Below are positions 7,101-16,215 of a stretch of DNA of 40,425 nucleotides, piece after piece. Position numbers and translations under genes: made by a program. Origin of the DNA: Fidelibacterota bacterium (GTDB taxonomy: Bacteria > Marinisomatota > Marinisomatia > Marinisomatales > UBA1611); NCBI GenBank assembly GCA_002722105.1, contig PBKF01000044.1, positions 1-40,425 on the forward strand, read 5' to 3'. Numbering within the stretch: position 1 is the first letter of the stretch; the number at the start of each line of letters is the position of its first letter. The notes beneath the pieces are model-generated. The model was not told the origin of the DNA. It saw nothing but the letters and a program-made list of their open reading frames with translations, and ran no database searches.

Positions 7101-8878
7101 TTCCATGTATTGCCGTAAAGGGCAAGGGTTGGGCTCAACCCGGGCATCGTCATTACTGTATCAATTGAATAATCATTTTGATCTATATCTTCATCATAGA
7201 TGCTCAAAATTTCCGTATTTTCATCAAAAAATAATATTGTGTCAGGCGGGCTATGCCCGGGCAGTATATTTGGGACAGTTATAGACCATGGACCTACATT
7301 ATTAAAATAATCACGTGCTCGAATTCTAAATAACCAAGGATCATTATCATTATAAATGGACACAATTTGTTCATCATCCCGCATAAATTGTAATGATGGA
7401 TAATCAGATAGATCTAATATTGGAGAATCATACATTATTGAATCTTCAGCCAACTGAATTTCATATGTCTTAAAATTGGTATCAAATGCAGGCGACCATG
7501 TGAGATAAACCAAATTACCATATTCCATATTGTAGGCCATGAAGTACTCTATTGAATCTGGGGGTGTCAAATCCGTGCTCGTTTCCCAATGTAAAAGATA
7601 TTGCTCAACAGCTTGAATGAAGGGTTGATAATAATCACGAACCATTGTGAAGTTATGGACGTTCGTTGGATAAATACCTTGAGAGTAAACTAGCTCATCA
7701 GATAGATTGTTATTATCGAATAGCATTGGTTTCTCATCCATCTCCACTTGCACCCATGGTTCATAAACGGAAAGTCCACTAACCAGATCTTGAAGGTGAA
7801 CCATCTGATAGCCGTTTTGTATACCATTTAAACTGGTAGATTCATGTACAGGAAATTGTTCTGTCCCATTATCATAGAAAAACTCATAATCATAGTTGGC
7901 CTCATAATAATGTATGACATGTAATGGCTCAGGATTAGAGAATTGTTCTGCAGGTATAGGATATTCTTCGGTAAAATTGATAATATCAAAATGGTCTTCC
8001 GAAATGTCCCGAATAGGTTTATTTGTATTTAAGTTAGATGCTCCTGCAGCCAGAATAACTGAATTTCTAGTTGAGTGAGAAGCATTATCAAAACTATGAA
8101 TAGCAAATACAAGTGGCCAATGAGGTTGGATATTTATCAAAGGTTCGGTTACAATCTCATGGAATTTTTGGAAAAGGGTATGTTCATATCTCGATGGGTC
8201 CGATAGCGATTTGCTATTTGTATATGTTCCTTCTTCCGTCCAGGCGACTTCGCGTCCTGCACCATTAATCATAAAACTAAATGCATCAATTTCAAGAAAA
8301 AGGTCCATGGCAACATATGGTGCAATAAAATCATCGCAGGGATGAGGCACTTGTATAATCACCTGTTCACGTCTAGCATCAGGGTTAATTATGTAAAGCC
8401 CCCAACTATTTCGAAAACCACCAATTACATCATCATCTTCAATGTGAATTTGGTTTGTGTCAACAAATACAGAATCAATTTGTTCGCGAAGAAGATGAAA
8501 GGTTTTGTTTAAGGAAGTATCTTCAAAAATAACTAAATCATAATAAAAAGATGTCAGAGAATCCTGGAGTAGGGAATCAACTATTGTGGTATCCCCAACA
8601 ATAAATGAAGAAAAAATAGATTCCCAATAATCTAAAATAGGAGAATCTGGATTTAATTGTTTATAATTTCCGAAACCGTTCGTTTGTACATCCAGCCAAT
8701 TAGGGCCGTAATCGTTATAATCTTCACGTGCGATACCTTCTGTTACGTGACTGACCCAGTTGTCATAAGCACTTCCAGGAGCAGTACCACCAAAAAACTC
8801 AATTAGATTACCGGATTCATAAACAATTTCGCCCTTCACAAAAAAATAAATAAATAGAAGTGGTATTAATCTTTTCAT
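4124..8878 (-). CDS. Giant secreted mosaic protein: amidohydrolase-like, PKD, CapA-type phosphoesterase, dockerin-like tail
   Basis: A 1584-residue exported protein. Residues 1-16 look like a signal peptide. Residues about 100-290 resemble the zinc-dependent N-formylglutamate-amidohydrolase/carboxypeptidase fold (VPHPCDD with H179 and D182; AIHSFD with H261). About 440-530 is Fn3-like. A PKD domain spans about 716-800 (WEFGDGGTSEDKNPTH). About 812-1105 is a CapA/PgsA-type metallophosphatase domain with GDIMMGR, ANLE, LANNH, MHAGSEY, HHPH and HSLGNFIFD. About 1270-1420 looks like a jelly-roll carbohydrate-binding module, followed by another Ig/PKD-like segment. The tail (1526-1584) has two dockerin-type calcium loops, DVNGDGSLTAVDV and DVDGNGIIEIYDA, in place of a T9SS sorting domain. 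CapA proteins act on poly-gamma-glutamate capsules. A cell-surface enzyme on a capsule-like polymer is plausible but unproven. It is transcribed alone. Confidence 0.8.
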   Translation of the reverse strand: MKRLIPLLFIYFFVKGEIVYESGNLIEFFGGTAPGSAYDNWVSHVTEGIAREDYNDYGPNWLDVQTNGFGNYKQLNPDSPILDYWESIFSSFIVGDTTIVDSLLQDSLTSFYYDLVIFEDTSLNKTFHLLREQIDSVFVDTNQIHIEDDDVIGGFRNSWGLYIINPDARREQVIIQVPHPCDDFIAPYVAMDLFLEIDAFSFMINGAGREVAWTEEGTYTNSKSLSDPSRYEHTLFQKFHEIVTEPLINIQPHWPLVFAIHSFDNASHSTRNSVILAAGASNLNTNKPIRDISEDHFDIINFTEEYPIPAEQFSNPEPLHVIHYYEANYDYEFFYDNGTEQFPVHESTSLNGIQNGYQMVHLQDLVSGLSVYEPWVQVEMDEKPMLFDNNNLSDELVYSQGIYPTNVHNFTMVRDYYQPFIQAVEQYLLHWETSTDLTPPDSIEYFMAYNMEYGNLVYLTWSPAFDTNFKTYEIQLAEDSIMYDSPILDLSDYPSLQFMRDDEQIVSIYNDNDPWLFRIRARDYFNNVGPWSITVPNILPGHSPPDTILFFDENTEILSIYDEDIDQNDYSIDTVMTMPGLSPTLALYGNTWKVIQIEPFLPETTTILQFFAQIDSISEIQAIGFSDGEKHLRYSLAGTETLDIEKWIPVYQGSGIENVWRPYEIPIGTDWLAWYDSLSPINKIEFINDHGDTADAPGSIHYSMILDLSPDLPIAPTVLIDYSTDDLRIENNQETMSFIFTCTVIDSDSYNFKYLWEFGDGGTSEDKNPTHDYVIEDDHEYAVILTVEDEIGLQGWATTVIQIDDGESSFPLTMNFVGDIMMGRRFEDENGIITNQGVNALFEPTYEILGGAADITIANLEIPLSDQGAPHPTKSIVFRSSPSNVGGLIYGGIDVVSLANNHILDFMEPGMIQTQNLLDEVGIRHSGAGINSYEAYLPAILSRKGQTIAFLASSDRTGQYNNYQPYLNAGENKPGFAYMTPYYLKQQIQSVRDFTDLLIVEMHAGSEYSYAPGSDYDFFDYPDGFSAMRINPASTVGYELDPLVGLEEEDYSPRLDRPQMWDRSIRQFAIDEGADAVIVHHPHIIQGVEVYKGKIIAHSLGNFIFDLNYPETYPSIILNAEADESGFYSYSITPLYIDDYLTVPAKGELANYILDYIAMRSRELDTYVHVDSDNHLATVIMDSTTLQIQILDYIVELRDTKQFQFNEQSYFKSDPIPIAEAGSISEIMSGYHYITHYRLGREKIWMRNFENEGSTLWNFNSESEFIEDSVYRRGGEAAVQIRQESSSENVITNLENRVPFKNELEHTIHGFIKTHNAKDATLQLRLAESRSDESLMTVSLDDSVQEETDWHYYWGLAPTHEDADFFDIRMSSSPPDSGQSQVWFDDVGLIEWDSLQSFTDLPISVTHPNDYNYIQIYFTQTQMGPINVQIRNDIIGDLGPLTARPKAVKTSITVPGKFHLYDESIGPVGNRNWNFIDEIGGNGRTPVFYCEEPGIYELSLTVTGPNGTEDTGYLTVVGLAEDVEQHSIGDVNGDGSLTAVDVMLCINFLLKLIELEPEEFLAADVDGNGIIEIYDALLISDLFN

Positions 8879-9003
8879 AATAAATAATAGAAAATGTAGG
8901 AGATTCTTCGTTGATTGTATACTGGTTTTTTTACAAAAATAAAATATTTGTGAAACTCGGTTTAAAATCAGTAATTCGATTTAGTAGCGGTTTTATTAAG
9001 AAG

Positions 9004-9076
<73 letters not shown>

Positions 9077-9229
9077 ACGTTAGGGTTGGGTACGCTTTAA
9101 AAAAGCGGCGCAAAATTACCGGAGCGTTTTATCAAAACAAATTGAAAAATCTTGGAATGAACTATCTCTTGTTTCATCCCTGTATTACTTATAGGTTTCT
9201 CGGCATTTTTAGGTGGTGTTTCATTGATC

Positions 9230-9850
9230 ATGTCCCGTCGGAAAACTTTAGTTTTAGCAACTCATAATATTTATAAAAGAAAAGAAATGAATCGACTTTT
9301 GGCGGAATTGGATGTTAATATTGTGGGACTAGATCATTTTCCGGATATAGGTGATATAAAAGAAACAGGCACTACGCTTATTGAAAACGCATTTTTAAAA
9401 GCAAGAACGGTTCATAATTTTACTGGGCTACCATCATTGGCTGATGATACTGGATTGGAGGTAGATGCATTAAATGGAGCTCCGGGTGTTTATTCAGCGC
9501 GTTTTGCTGGTGAGAGTGCAACTTTTAAAGATAATGTAAAAAAACTATTAACTGAATTGGGCGAAATTCCTTTGGAAAAAAGAACTGCACATTTCAGAAC
9601 TATTATTTCTTTTGTGGATGGAAATACGGAACTCTGGACAGAAGGTGTCATAAAAGGAAATATTACAAAAAGATCAACTGGAAAGGAAGGTTTTGGCTAT
9701 GATCCTGTTTTTGTACCTGAGCATGAAAACAGAACATTTGCAGAAATGACTTCTGTTGAAAAGAACAAGGTTAGTCATAGAGCTCAGGGTCTAGAAAAAA
9801 TGAAAAAATCTTTAAAAACTTATTTTGATAAAGGAGATATTATCGAGTAA
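9230..9850 (+). CDS. rdgB: RdgB/HAM1 non-canonical purine NTP pyrophosphatase
   Basis: About 206 residues. It hydrolyses dITP, ITP and XTP to monophosphates, keeping deaminated purines out of DNA and RNA. Family motifs are in order: LATHNIYKRKE near the N-terminus, ETGTTLIENAFLKA, ADDTGLEVDALNGAPGVYSA, GFGYDPVF and SHRAQGLEK. Length is normal for the family. ATG at 9230 gives an N-terminus of the expected length. A TTG at 9224 is better spaced from AGGTGG at 9211-9216, so the start could be two codons earlier. It is the first gene of the long plus-strand run, 28 bases before sprA, so this housekeeping gene may share a promoter with the secretion genes. Confidence 0.93.
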   Translation: MSRRKTLVLATHNIYKRKEMNRLLAELDVNIVGLDHFPDIGDIKETGTTLIENAFLKARTVHNFTGLPSLADDTGLEVDALNGAPGVYSARFAGESATFKDNVKKLLTELGEIPLEKRTAHFRTIISFVDGNTELWTEGVIKGNITKRSTGKEGFGYDPVFVPEHENRTFAEMTSVEKNKVSHRAQGLEKMKKSLKTYFDKGDIIE

Positions 9851-9878
9851 AGCGATATCAGTTTAATCAAGACTGAAC

Positions 9879-12800
9879 TTGAGCACTTTAAAAAAATATC
9901 AAAAATTTTCAAACCGGTTATTCCAAATCGGTTTACTAGGATTCCTATATCTTGGAATACTGTTTGCACAGGACATTGATACCGTAGCTATAGATGGTCC
10001 TTCTCAAATTTTACTGCCCACCTACATACCCTCATCTCCTTACGTAATTGATCCATTTCCAAGGAGACTAAAAACATTAGTACAACCCTTAGATACAATC
10101 TCCACACCGATTGGAATCATTTCCTTTCCTTTTTCTCGCAGGAAAACAGATATCGAATTATCTTGGGACTGGCAAGTCATTACTATTTCGGAAACTGTAG
10201 ATGGAGAAAAAGTTCAGATACCTTTCACTGCTTCTGTACAATGGTACCTTAAAATGTTTCAAAAGCAAGCTTGGCATAAAACATTTTTGGAAAGGATGCA
10301 AAAGGATGCGAAAGATGATAAAACCAGCCGTAGGGGGCAAATGATAGAAGTAGTAGGTATGGATATCGGCAGGCTTGGTCGTGCATCACTTCAGGTTAGT
10401 GGTAATGTGAATATTAATGGAAAAATGGTTTTTCAAGATCAGGAACTGGTTCGCTCTACTTTGAATCAAACCCAAAACACACATTTAGAATTTGATCAAA
10501 AGCAAAATCTAAATATTCAAGGAAAGATAGGAGACCGAATTACTGTAGCTATGGATCAGGATTCGGAGCGTGATTTTGATTGGGAAAATAACATTCGCAT
10601 TTCATACAAAGGATATGAAGATGATATTGTACAAAATGTAGAAGCCGGTAATATCTCATTATCTTTACCTTCAACAAAATATGTGACATTTTCCGGAAAG
10701 AATCAGGGTCTATTCGGTGTTAAAGCAATCTCAAAATTAGGCCCTGTAGATATCACGACTATTGCTTCTATTGAAAAAACTAAAAAAGAGCAATCAGAGT
10801 GGGAAGGTGGAGGGCAAAGTAGTAAACAACAAATCAGGGATGTGGACTGGATTAAGAACAGATACTTTTTTATTCATCCTGCTTTTCGTAATGGTATAGA
10901 TACTACAGTGATTTTTGATGATCAAATAAGATCAGTCTCTATTCCATCCTTTTACCCCTTAAAAAATGGCCTTCATTCCATAGGTAATGTTGTTATAAAA
11001 AACTTTGAACTTTACAAATCCATCAATACTAATGATGCTGATGCTATAACTGGTACGGCATTTATTGATCCTGAAAATCCTAATGATACAACTTACATTG
11101 ATGAAAGCGAAGAAGGGAGTTTCATCCGTTTGGAGCAGGGAACAAATTATTTTATAAATCCGGATTTAGGATTTATTCGTGTAAGGGAACAAGTTTCTCA
11201 GGATATCCTTGGGTGTACATTTGTTCTAGTAGACCGTTCGACAGGTGCAACAATTATGAGGGTTGGTACGGCCCCTGATTCACTAGGCACTAATTTATCC
11301 TTGATGATGCTTAAACCCCGGAATAGTCACCCTAATCACTCTACCTGGCCTCTTATGTTCAAGAATGTATATTATTTGGGAACTTCACAAATTAGCCCTG
11401 ATGGTTTTGATGTACAGATTTATAATAAAAATGCTACCCCTGTGACAGAACGAGATAGAAAAACCAGTATCCCTTATATTACTTTATTTGGTTTGGATAG
11501 TACAGATGAAAATGGCCAGCGTAATTATGATGAAATCATTGATAAAGATATGGCAAATATTATGAATATGGTAGATGGTGAACTTTTGTTCCCCCACTTA
11601 CATCCATTTGCTAGAGGTGATTCTCTTGAAGGAGGTAACAAGTCAAATGAGTTAAAAGACCAGCTGGGATCTGGTGTACTTTATACATCTTCAGTATCTT
11701 CAGAGCTAAATGCAGATCATCGCTGGATGATAGAAGCAGCTTACACGAATCAAAGTTCTACAATTAATTTAGGATTTATGTTAGTGGAAAACAGTGAAGA
11801 AGTAATCCAAAACGGTGTTACTCTAAAACGCGGACAGGATTATAATATTGATTATTTTACAGGAACTATTGTTCTTTTAGGCAATGCAGCCAATGACCCT
11901 AATGCTAAACTTAAAATCAATTATGATAAGCATGAATTAGTCTCGTTTGATAAAAAAACTATATTTGGGACCAGGGCTCAAATGGACTTGGGACAGAAAA
12001 ATTCCTTCATTGGGTTTACGGCACTTTATTTCAATCAATCAATTATTAATGAAAAAGTTGAAGTCGGATATGAGCCAACTAGAAACTTTATCTGGGATTT
12101 GAATGGTCGTTACGAATGGGAAATGGAAGGAATAACTAGAGTATTAGATAGATTACCACTGATTGAAGCAGATAAATTATCATCTTTTTCTTTAGAAGGA
12201 GAGGTTGCCCAGGTAATGCCAAACCCAAACTCAATCAGTAATCCAGAAACGGGAGATCCCAATGGTGTAGCCTTTATTGATGATTTTGAAGGGAGTAAAC
12301 GTACAACATCACCTTCTATTCAAAGACGGTTTTGGAAAGCATCTTCTGCACCATTGTTTTATAATAAAGATTTGGATGAATTTAGCTTTGAATACAATCA
12401 ACGAAATCGTGGTAGTATGATTTGGTACAATCCTTACGTCCCTTACCGTACTCGGGATATATGGCCTAACCAGTCTACTTCTTTGCGAGCAGGAAACGAA
12501 ACAACAGATGTGATAGTTTTACGATATAAATCTAAAATACATCAACGTAATACTAATCCGGACTCTACATGGGTAGGTGTAACTACATCTTTATATTCCG
12601 GTGATTATGATCAAACACAAAGTAAATTTTTTGAAATATGGCTTAGAGGAACTTCCGGACGACTACATTTAAATTTGGGTAAAATATCCGAAGATATGGA
12701 TGGGAATGGCATATTAAATACAGAAGATATTCCTGGAGCAGGTCTATCGCTTGGTAACGGGTTTTTAGAAGATGATGAAGATACTGGTTTGGATGGATGC

Positions 12801-15800
12801 TTTGATGATTATGAAAATGGTTGGGGTGGCTGCCTAGAAGGCGGAACTTATTCAGATTTTCTTTCTGCTGGAGAGGCAGAAATGATTAATGCCTCCAGCG
12901 ATGTGGATGATGAAGACCCTAATGGTGATAATTGGTATTATGATCAAAATGATATTAATAATTATTCTAAAATAAATGGAACAGAGGGTAATGGCACCGG
13001 TTCGAAAATTCAGGAGGGTGGTAAATACCCAGATACAGAAGATTTAGATCGTTCAACATTTTTAGATAAGACAAATGATTATTTTTCGATGAATTTTTTA
13101 TTGACCGATACCACTTATCTTGCAGGTGAAACAGAAAAAAATGGTAAAGAAACGGGTTGGCGATTATTTCGTGTCCCACTATCGGATTTTAAACAGGTAA
13201 AAAATATCGAATGGAATGAGATTCGTTATGTTCGCCTGGCGGTTACAGGATTAGATTCAACCCTAAGACAGCTTGAAATCGCTAAAATAGAAATAGTGGG
13301 AAATGAATGGCAGGAAATGGGTATAACCGCATTAGATACAACTGGAATTGACACGATTAATAGTCGTTTTCAAAGAAATAATTTTGGAATTACCAATACT
13401 GAAGAGGATCCTACTTTTCAAGTAGCGGTTGTGAATACTGAAGATAATGCTGATTATACACCACCGAAAGGAGTGAAAGGAGAATATGACAGACTGAATG
13501 AAATCCGTTCAAAGGAACAATCGCTTGTTTTGAAGTTTGATAATCTACCATCGAAGGCAACTGGAATTGCTCAGAAAACTCTTTACACTCTAAATGATAA
13601 TCAAAAGCGAAGTTTTATGACTTATGACTTTATGAAAATGTATGTTTATGGAAATAGTCCATGGATCACTTCTTTGGAAACAGATGTAGAAGTATTTTTG
13701 AAATATGGTTTAGGCGATGCATTTTATGAAATTACGAAACCTGTTTATAATGGATGGGATGAGGATGAAAATCGTAACAGTTTCAAAATAGATTTGGATT
13801 GGCTTACAGCCTTAAAACAAGCTGATACTTCAAAAATTAAGAAATTCAGAGAAACAGATATTTTGATTGATTCTTCGGATATTAGAAAATATTATTTTAC
13901 TAACTCCAATGGAGAATTGACTGGAAAGCGTGTAAAAATTGTTGGAAAACCTGCTTTAAATCGTCTCCAATATTTTTCTGTAGGAGTGAAAAATACAGGG
14001 GAAGAACCTATATCTGGTGAAGTATGGTTAGATGAATTGCGTTTAAGTGGAGTGAAAAAAGAAAAAGGAATGGCCATGCGTATTCAATCAAAGATGAGTT
14101 TATCTGATTTGGGCTCGGCAACATTAGTTTACAGTAGGCAGGATGCGGAATACCATCGGCTCCAAGAAAGACTTTCCCGCTCAACAAATACATCTGAAAA
14201 TTTGAATGTTTCAGGGAAAATTGATTTACATCGTTTACTTCCTAAATCCTGGGGTATTTCTGTTCCATTAAATGGTTCTTTAACGCGAAACCAAAGTAGG
14301 CCAAAATATTTTTCTGGAGAAGATATCCTAGTAGATCCCAATAATACACCTGATTCTATCATGACTATCACTGAATCAGTTTCATTGAGTACATCTCTTA
14401 AAAAATCAGGAAAATCAGATAATCGATTCATGAAATACACTGTGGATAATGTTTCTGTCAGCTTAAGTGCCTCTCAGTCCCGGTCATCCGATGTGACCTA
14501 TGCTGAAAAATGGACAGAATCCTATAGCGGCAAATTTTCATACTATATTCCTTTTGGACGGAATAATTATATAAAACCTTTTAACTGGGCAAAAAATTTA
14601 CCCATTTTAGGGAAAACATTAGGTGATTTTCAATTTTTTTATACACCTTCATCATTAAAAACAGGATTAAACCTAAATGAAAAATTAAACTGGAATCAAC
14701 CCCGAGTTGGAGATCGAAGTCCAGAAACGTATAACTTTGGTTTAAATCGAAGTATTAATTTAGACTATAAATTCACAAATGGTTTATCCACAAAATATGC
14801 TTGGAGCGGACAAAGTAAACTCAATGATTTTCGTGGTTATGCATGGACTGCATTGAGAGATTTTGATCCTGGTACAGTAACCCAAACTACAGAAAGTTTT
14901 AATACAACTTTCAATCCCGGGATCATGAAATGGCTTAAGCCTTCATTTAACTATACAGCAAATTTTCGCTGGTCAGATGATTTAGCAAGGGAAGGTCAAA
15001 ATATTAGTACTCAATTACGATTTGGCTCAAATTTTTCGATCACACCGGTTCAAATAATTGAATTGATTTTTAAACCAAAGTCTTCATCCCGATCCTATGC
15101 CAGTCGTGAACGGGGCTCAAGACCACGCTCACGTTCATCAAAAAGCACAAATGAATCTGAAAAGAAGGAAAAGAAAAAAAAGAATTTAAACCCTCTAAAT
15201 CTTGCCCATGGATTTGTGAAGAAAATAAATCCAATTTCAATTAGTTATACAGAAGATCTCAAAAGATCAGGAAATCAAATTATAGGTAATGTACCAACAG
15301 GATACAAATTTGGTTGGGAACCGAACCATGGTTTAGAACACTCTGATGAAGTTGGAAGTAATACAGGAAGTTGGGATCATAAAAGAGATGGTTCTATTCG
15401 AACCGGAATTAAACTTACACGAGCCTTGAATATCTCTACCAATTTTTCTCAAAATTTTACTACTACACGTTCAAGTACTGGACTAGAACAACTTTCAATG
15501 ACACGAGACTTTTTTGCCTACGGTGATTTACTGCAGGAAGGATTGCCTATTCCCGGTTGGAGTTTTAGAATGAGTGGATTAGAAAAGTGGCCAATTATTA
15601 AATGGTTTGCTAAATCTGCATCATTGGAACACAGCTATTCCGGAAAAGAAACCCGCTCATGGCAGTTTGAGGATATCTCTCCAGGACAAATGAACTTTTT
15701 CAATTTTGGTACTTTTGCGGATGATAATAAAGATTATGAACGGTCTTCGAGGATAAATCGAAATTTCTCACCGTTAGTTGGTCTGAATATGTCCTTAAAG

Positions 15801-16214
15801 AAAAATATTTCAGTTACTTTCAGGCATAATCGCAATAAATCACTTGATGAATCTCCTACTGGTTTGACTATACACAATGATAATAGTTATACATCTACTG
15901 GAACGTACACCCACCGAGGTGGAATGAAAATTCCAGTACCATTTTATGGAGATCTCAATTTGACTAATTCCATGAGTTTTACCCTAAATTTCGACCTGAA
16001 TGAAAGCAGGGAAGAACGATCAGGTGATAAATTGAATTTAGAAGAGGGCCCTTTTTCTGAAAGTTGGAAAACTGGACTTCGTATATCTTATCAGTTTTCC
16101 ACAAAAGTCAGTGGCGGCTTAAGATACGAATATCGGGAAAGTGATACGCGAACAACTGGCCGTAAAATTGATCGTGATTTTGGATTTGATGTAAACTTAG
16201 CAATCTCAGGATAA
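9879..16214 (+). CDS. sprA: SprA/Sov-family T9SS outer-membrane translocon
   Basis: A 2111-residue protein of the SprA family, known in Bacteroidota as the very large outer-membrane beta-barrel through which T9SS cargo leaves the cell. Evidence: an N-terminal domain at about 150-300 with the typical VGMDIGRLGRASLQVSGNV region; the family-specific NPETGDPNGVAFIDDFEGSK near 790-810; and long beta-strand-rich segments to the C-terminus with aromatic-alternating strands. The signal peptide ends LFA|Q31. Translation must begin at a TTG (9879) or similar codon, because no ATG lies before the signal sequence. A Ser/Arg/Lys-rich insert at about 1735-1775 is probably a loop. The stop is one base before the next gene. 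Other core T9SS genes (porK/L/M/N) are not in the window. Confidence 0.88.
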   Translation: MSTLKKYQKFSNRLFQIGLLGFLYLGILFAQDIDTVAIDGPSQILLPTYIPSSPYVIDPFPRRLKTLVQPLDTISTPIGIISFPFSRRKTDIELSWDWQVITISETVDGEKVQIPFTASVQWYLKMFQKQAWHKTFLERMQKDAKDDKTSRRGQMIEVVGMDIGRLGRASLQVSGNVNINGKMVFQDQELVRSTLNQTQNTHLEFDQKQNLNIQGKIGDRITVAMDQDSERDFDWENNIRISYKGYEDDIVQNVEAGNISLSLPSTKYVTFSGKNQGLFGVKAISKLGPVDITTIASIEKTKKEQSEWEGGGQSSKQQIRDVDWIKNRYFFIHPAFRNGIDTTVIFDDQIRSVSIPSFYPLKNGLHSIGNVVIKNFELYKSINTNDADAITGTAFIDPENPNDTTYIDESEEGSFIRLEQGTNYFINPDLGFIRVREQVSQDILGCTFVLVDRSTGATIMRVGTAPDSLGTNLSLMMLKPRNSHPNHSTWPLMFKNVYYLGTSQISPDGFDVQIYNKNATPVTERDRKTSIPYITLFGLDSTDENGQRNYDEIIDKDMANIMNMVDGELLFPHLHPFARGDSLEGGNKSNELKDQLGSGVLYTSSVSSELNADHRWMIEAAYTNQSSTINLGFMLVENSEEVIQNGVTLKRGQDYNIDYFTGTIVLLGNAANDPNAKLKINYDKHELVSFDKKTIFGTRAQMDLGQKNSFIGFTALYFNQSIINEKVEVGYEPTRNFIWDLNGRYEWEMEGITRVLDRLPLIEADKLSSFSLEGEVAQVMPNPNSISNPETGDPNGVAFIDDFEGSKRTTSPSIQRRFWKASSAPLFYNKDLDEFSFEYNQRNRGSMIWYNPYVPYRTRDIWPNQSTSLRAGNETTDVIVLRYKSKIHQRNTNPDSTWVGVTTSLYSGDYDQTQSKFFEIWLRGTSGRLHLNLGKISEDMDGNGILNTEDIPGAGLSLGNGFLEDDEDTGLDGCFDDYENGWGGCLEGGTYSDFLSAGEAEMINASSDVDDEDPNGDNWYYDQNDINNYSKINGTEGNGTGSKIQEGGKYPDTEDLDRSTFLDKTNDYFSMNFLLTDTTYLAGETEKNGKETGWRLFRVPLSDFKQVKNIEWNEIRYVRLAVTGLDSTLRQLEIAKIEIVGNEWQEMGITALDTTGIDTINSRFQRNNFGITNTEEDPTFQVAVVNTEDNADYTPPKGVKGEYDRLNEIRSKEQSLVLKFDNLPSKATGIAQKTLYTLNDNQKRSFMTYDFMKMYVYGNSPWITSLETDVEVFLKYGLGDAFYEITKPVYNGWDEDENRNSFKIDLDWLTALKQADTSKIKKFRETDILIDSSDIRKYYFTNSNGELTGKRVKIVGKPALNRLQYFSVGVKNTGEEPISGEVWLDELRLSGVKKEKGMAMRIQSKMSLSDLGSATLVYSRQDAEYHRLQERLSRSTNTSENLNVSGKIDLHRLLPKSWGISVPLNGSLTRNQSRPKYFSGEDILVDPNNTPDSIMTITESVSLSTSLKKSGKSDNRFMKYTVDNVSVSLSASQSRSSDVTYAEKWTESYSGKFSYYIPFGRNNYIKPFNWAKNLPILGKTLGDFQFFYTPSSLKTGLNLNEKLNWNQPRVGDRSPETYNFGLNRSINLDYKFTNGLSTKYAWSGQSKLNDFRGYAWTALRDFDPGTVTQTTESFNTTFNPGIMKWLKPSFNYTANFRWSDDLAREGQNISTQLRFGSNFSITPVQIIELIFKPKSSSRSYASRERGSRPRSRSSKSTNESEKKEKKKKNLNPLNLAHGFVKKINPISISYTEDLKRSGNQIIGNVPTGYKFGWEPNHGLEHSDEVGSNTGSWDHKRDGSIRTGIKLTRALNISTNFSQNFTTTRSSTGLEQLSMTRDFFAYGDLLQEGLPIPGWSFRMSGLEKWPIIKWFAKSASLEHSYSGKETRSWQFEDISPGQMNFFNFGTFADDNKDYERSSRINRNFSPLVGLNMSLKKNISVTFRHNRNKSLDESPTGLTIHNDNSYTSTGTYTHRGGMKIPVPFYGDLNLTNSMSFTLNFDLNESREERSGDKLNLEEGPFSESWKTGLRISYQFSTKVSGGLRYEYRESDTRTTGRKIDRDFGFDVNLAISG

Positions 16215-16215
16215 A

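Noticed and set aside
14129..14440. 103-residue minus-strand open frame inside sprA
   Set aside because: It lies wholly antisense within a confident barrel gene and has no recognisable domain or signal.
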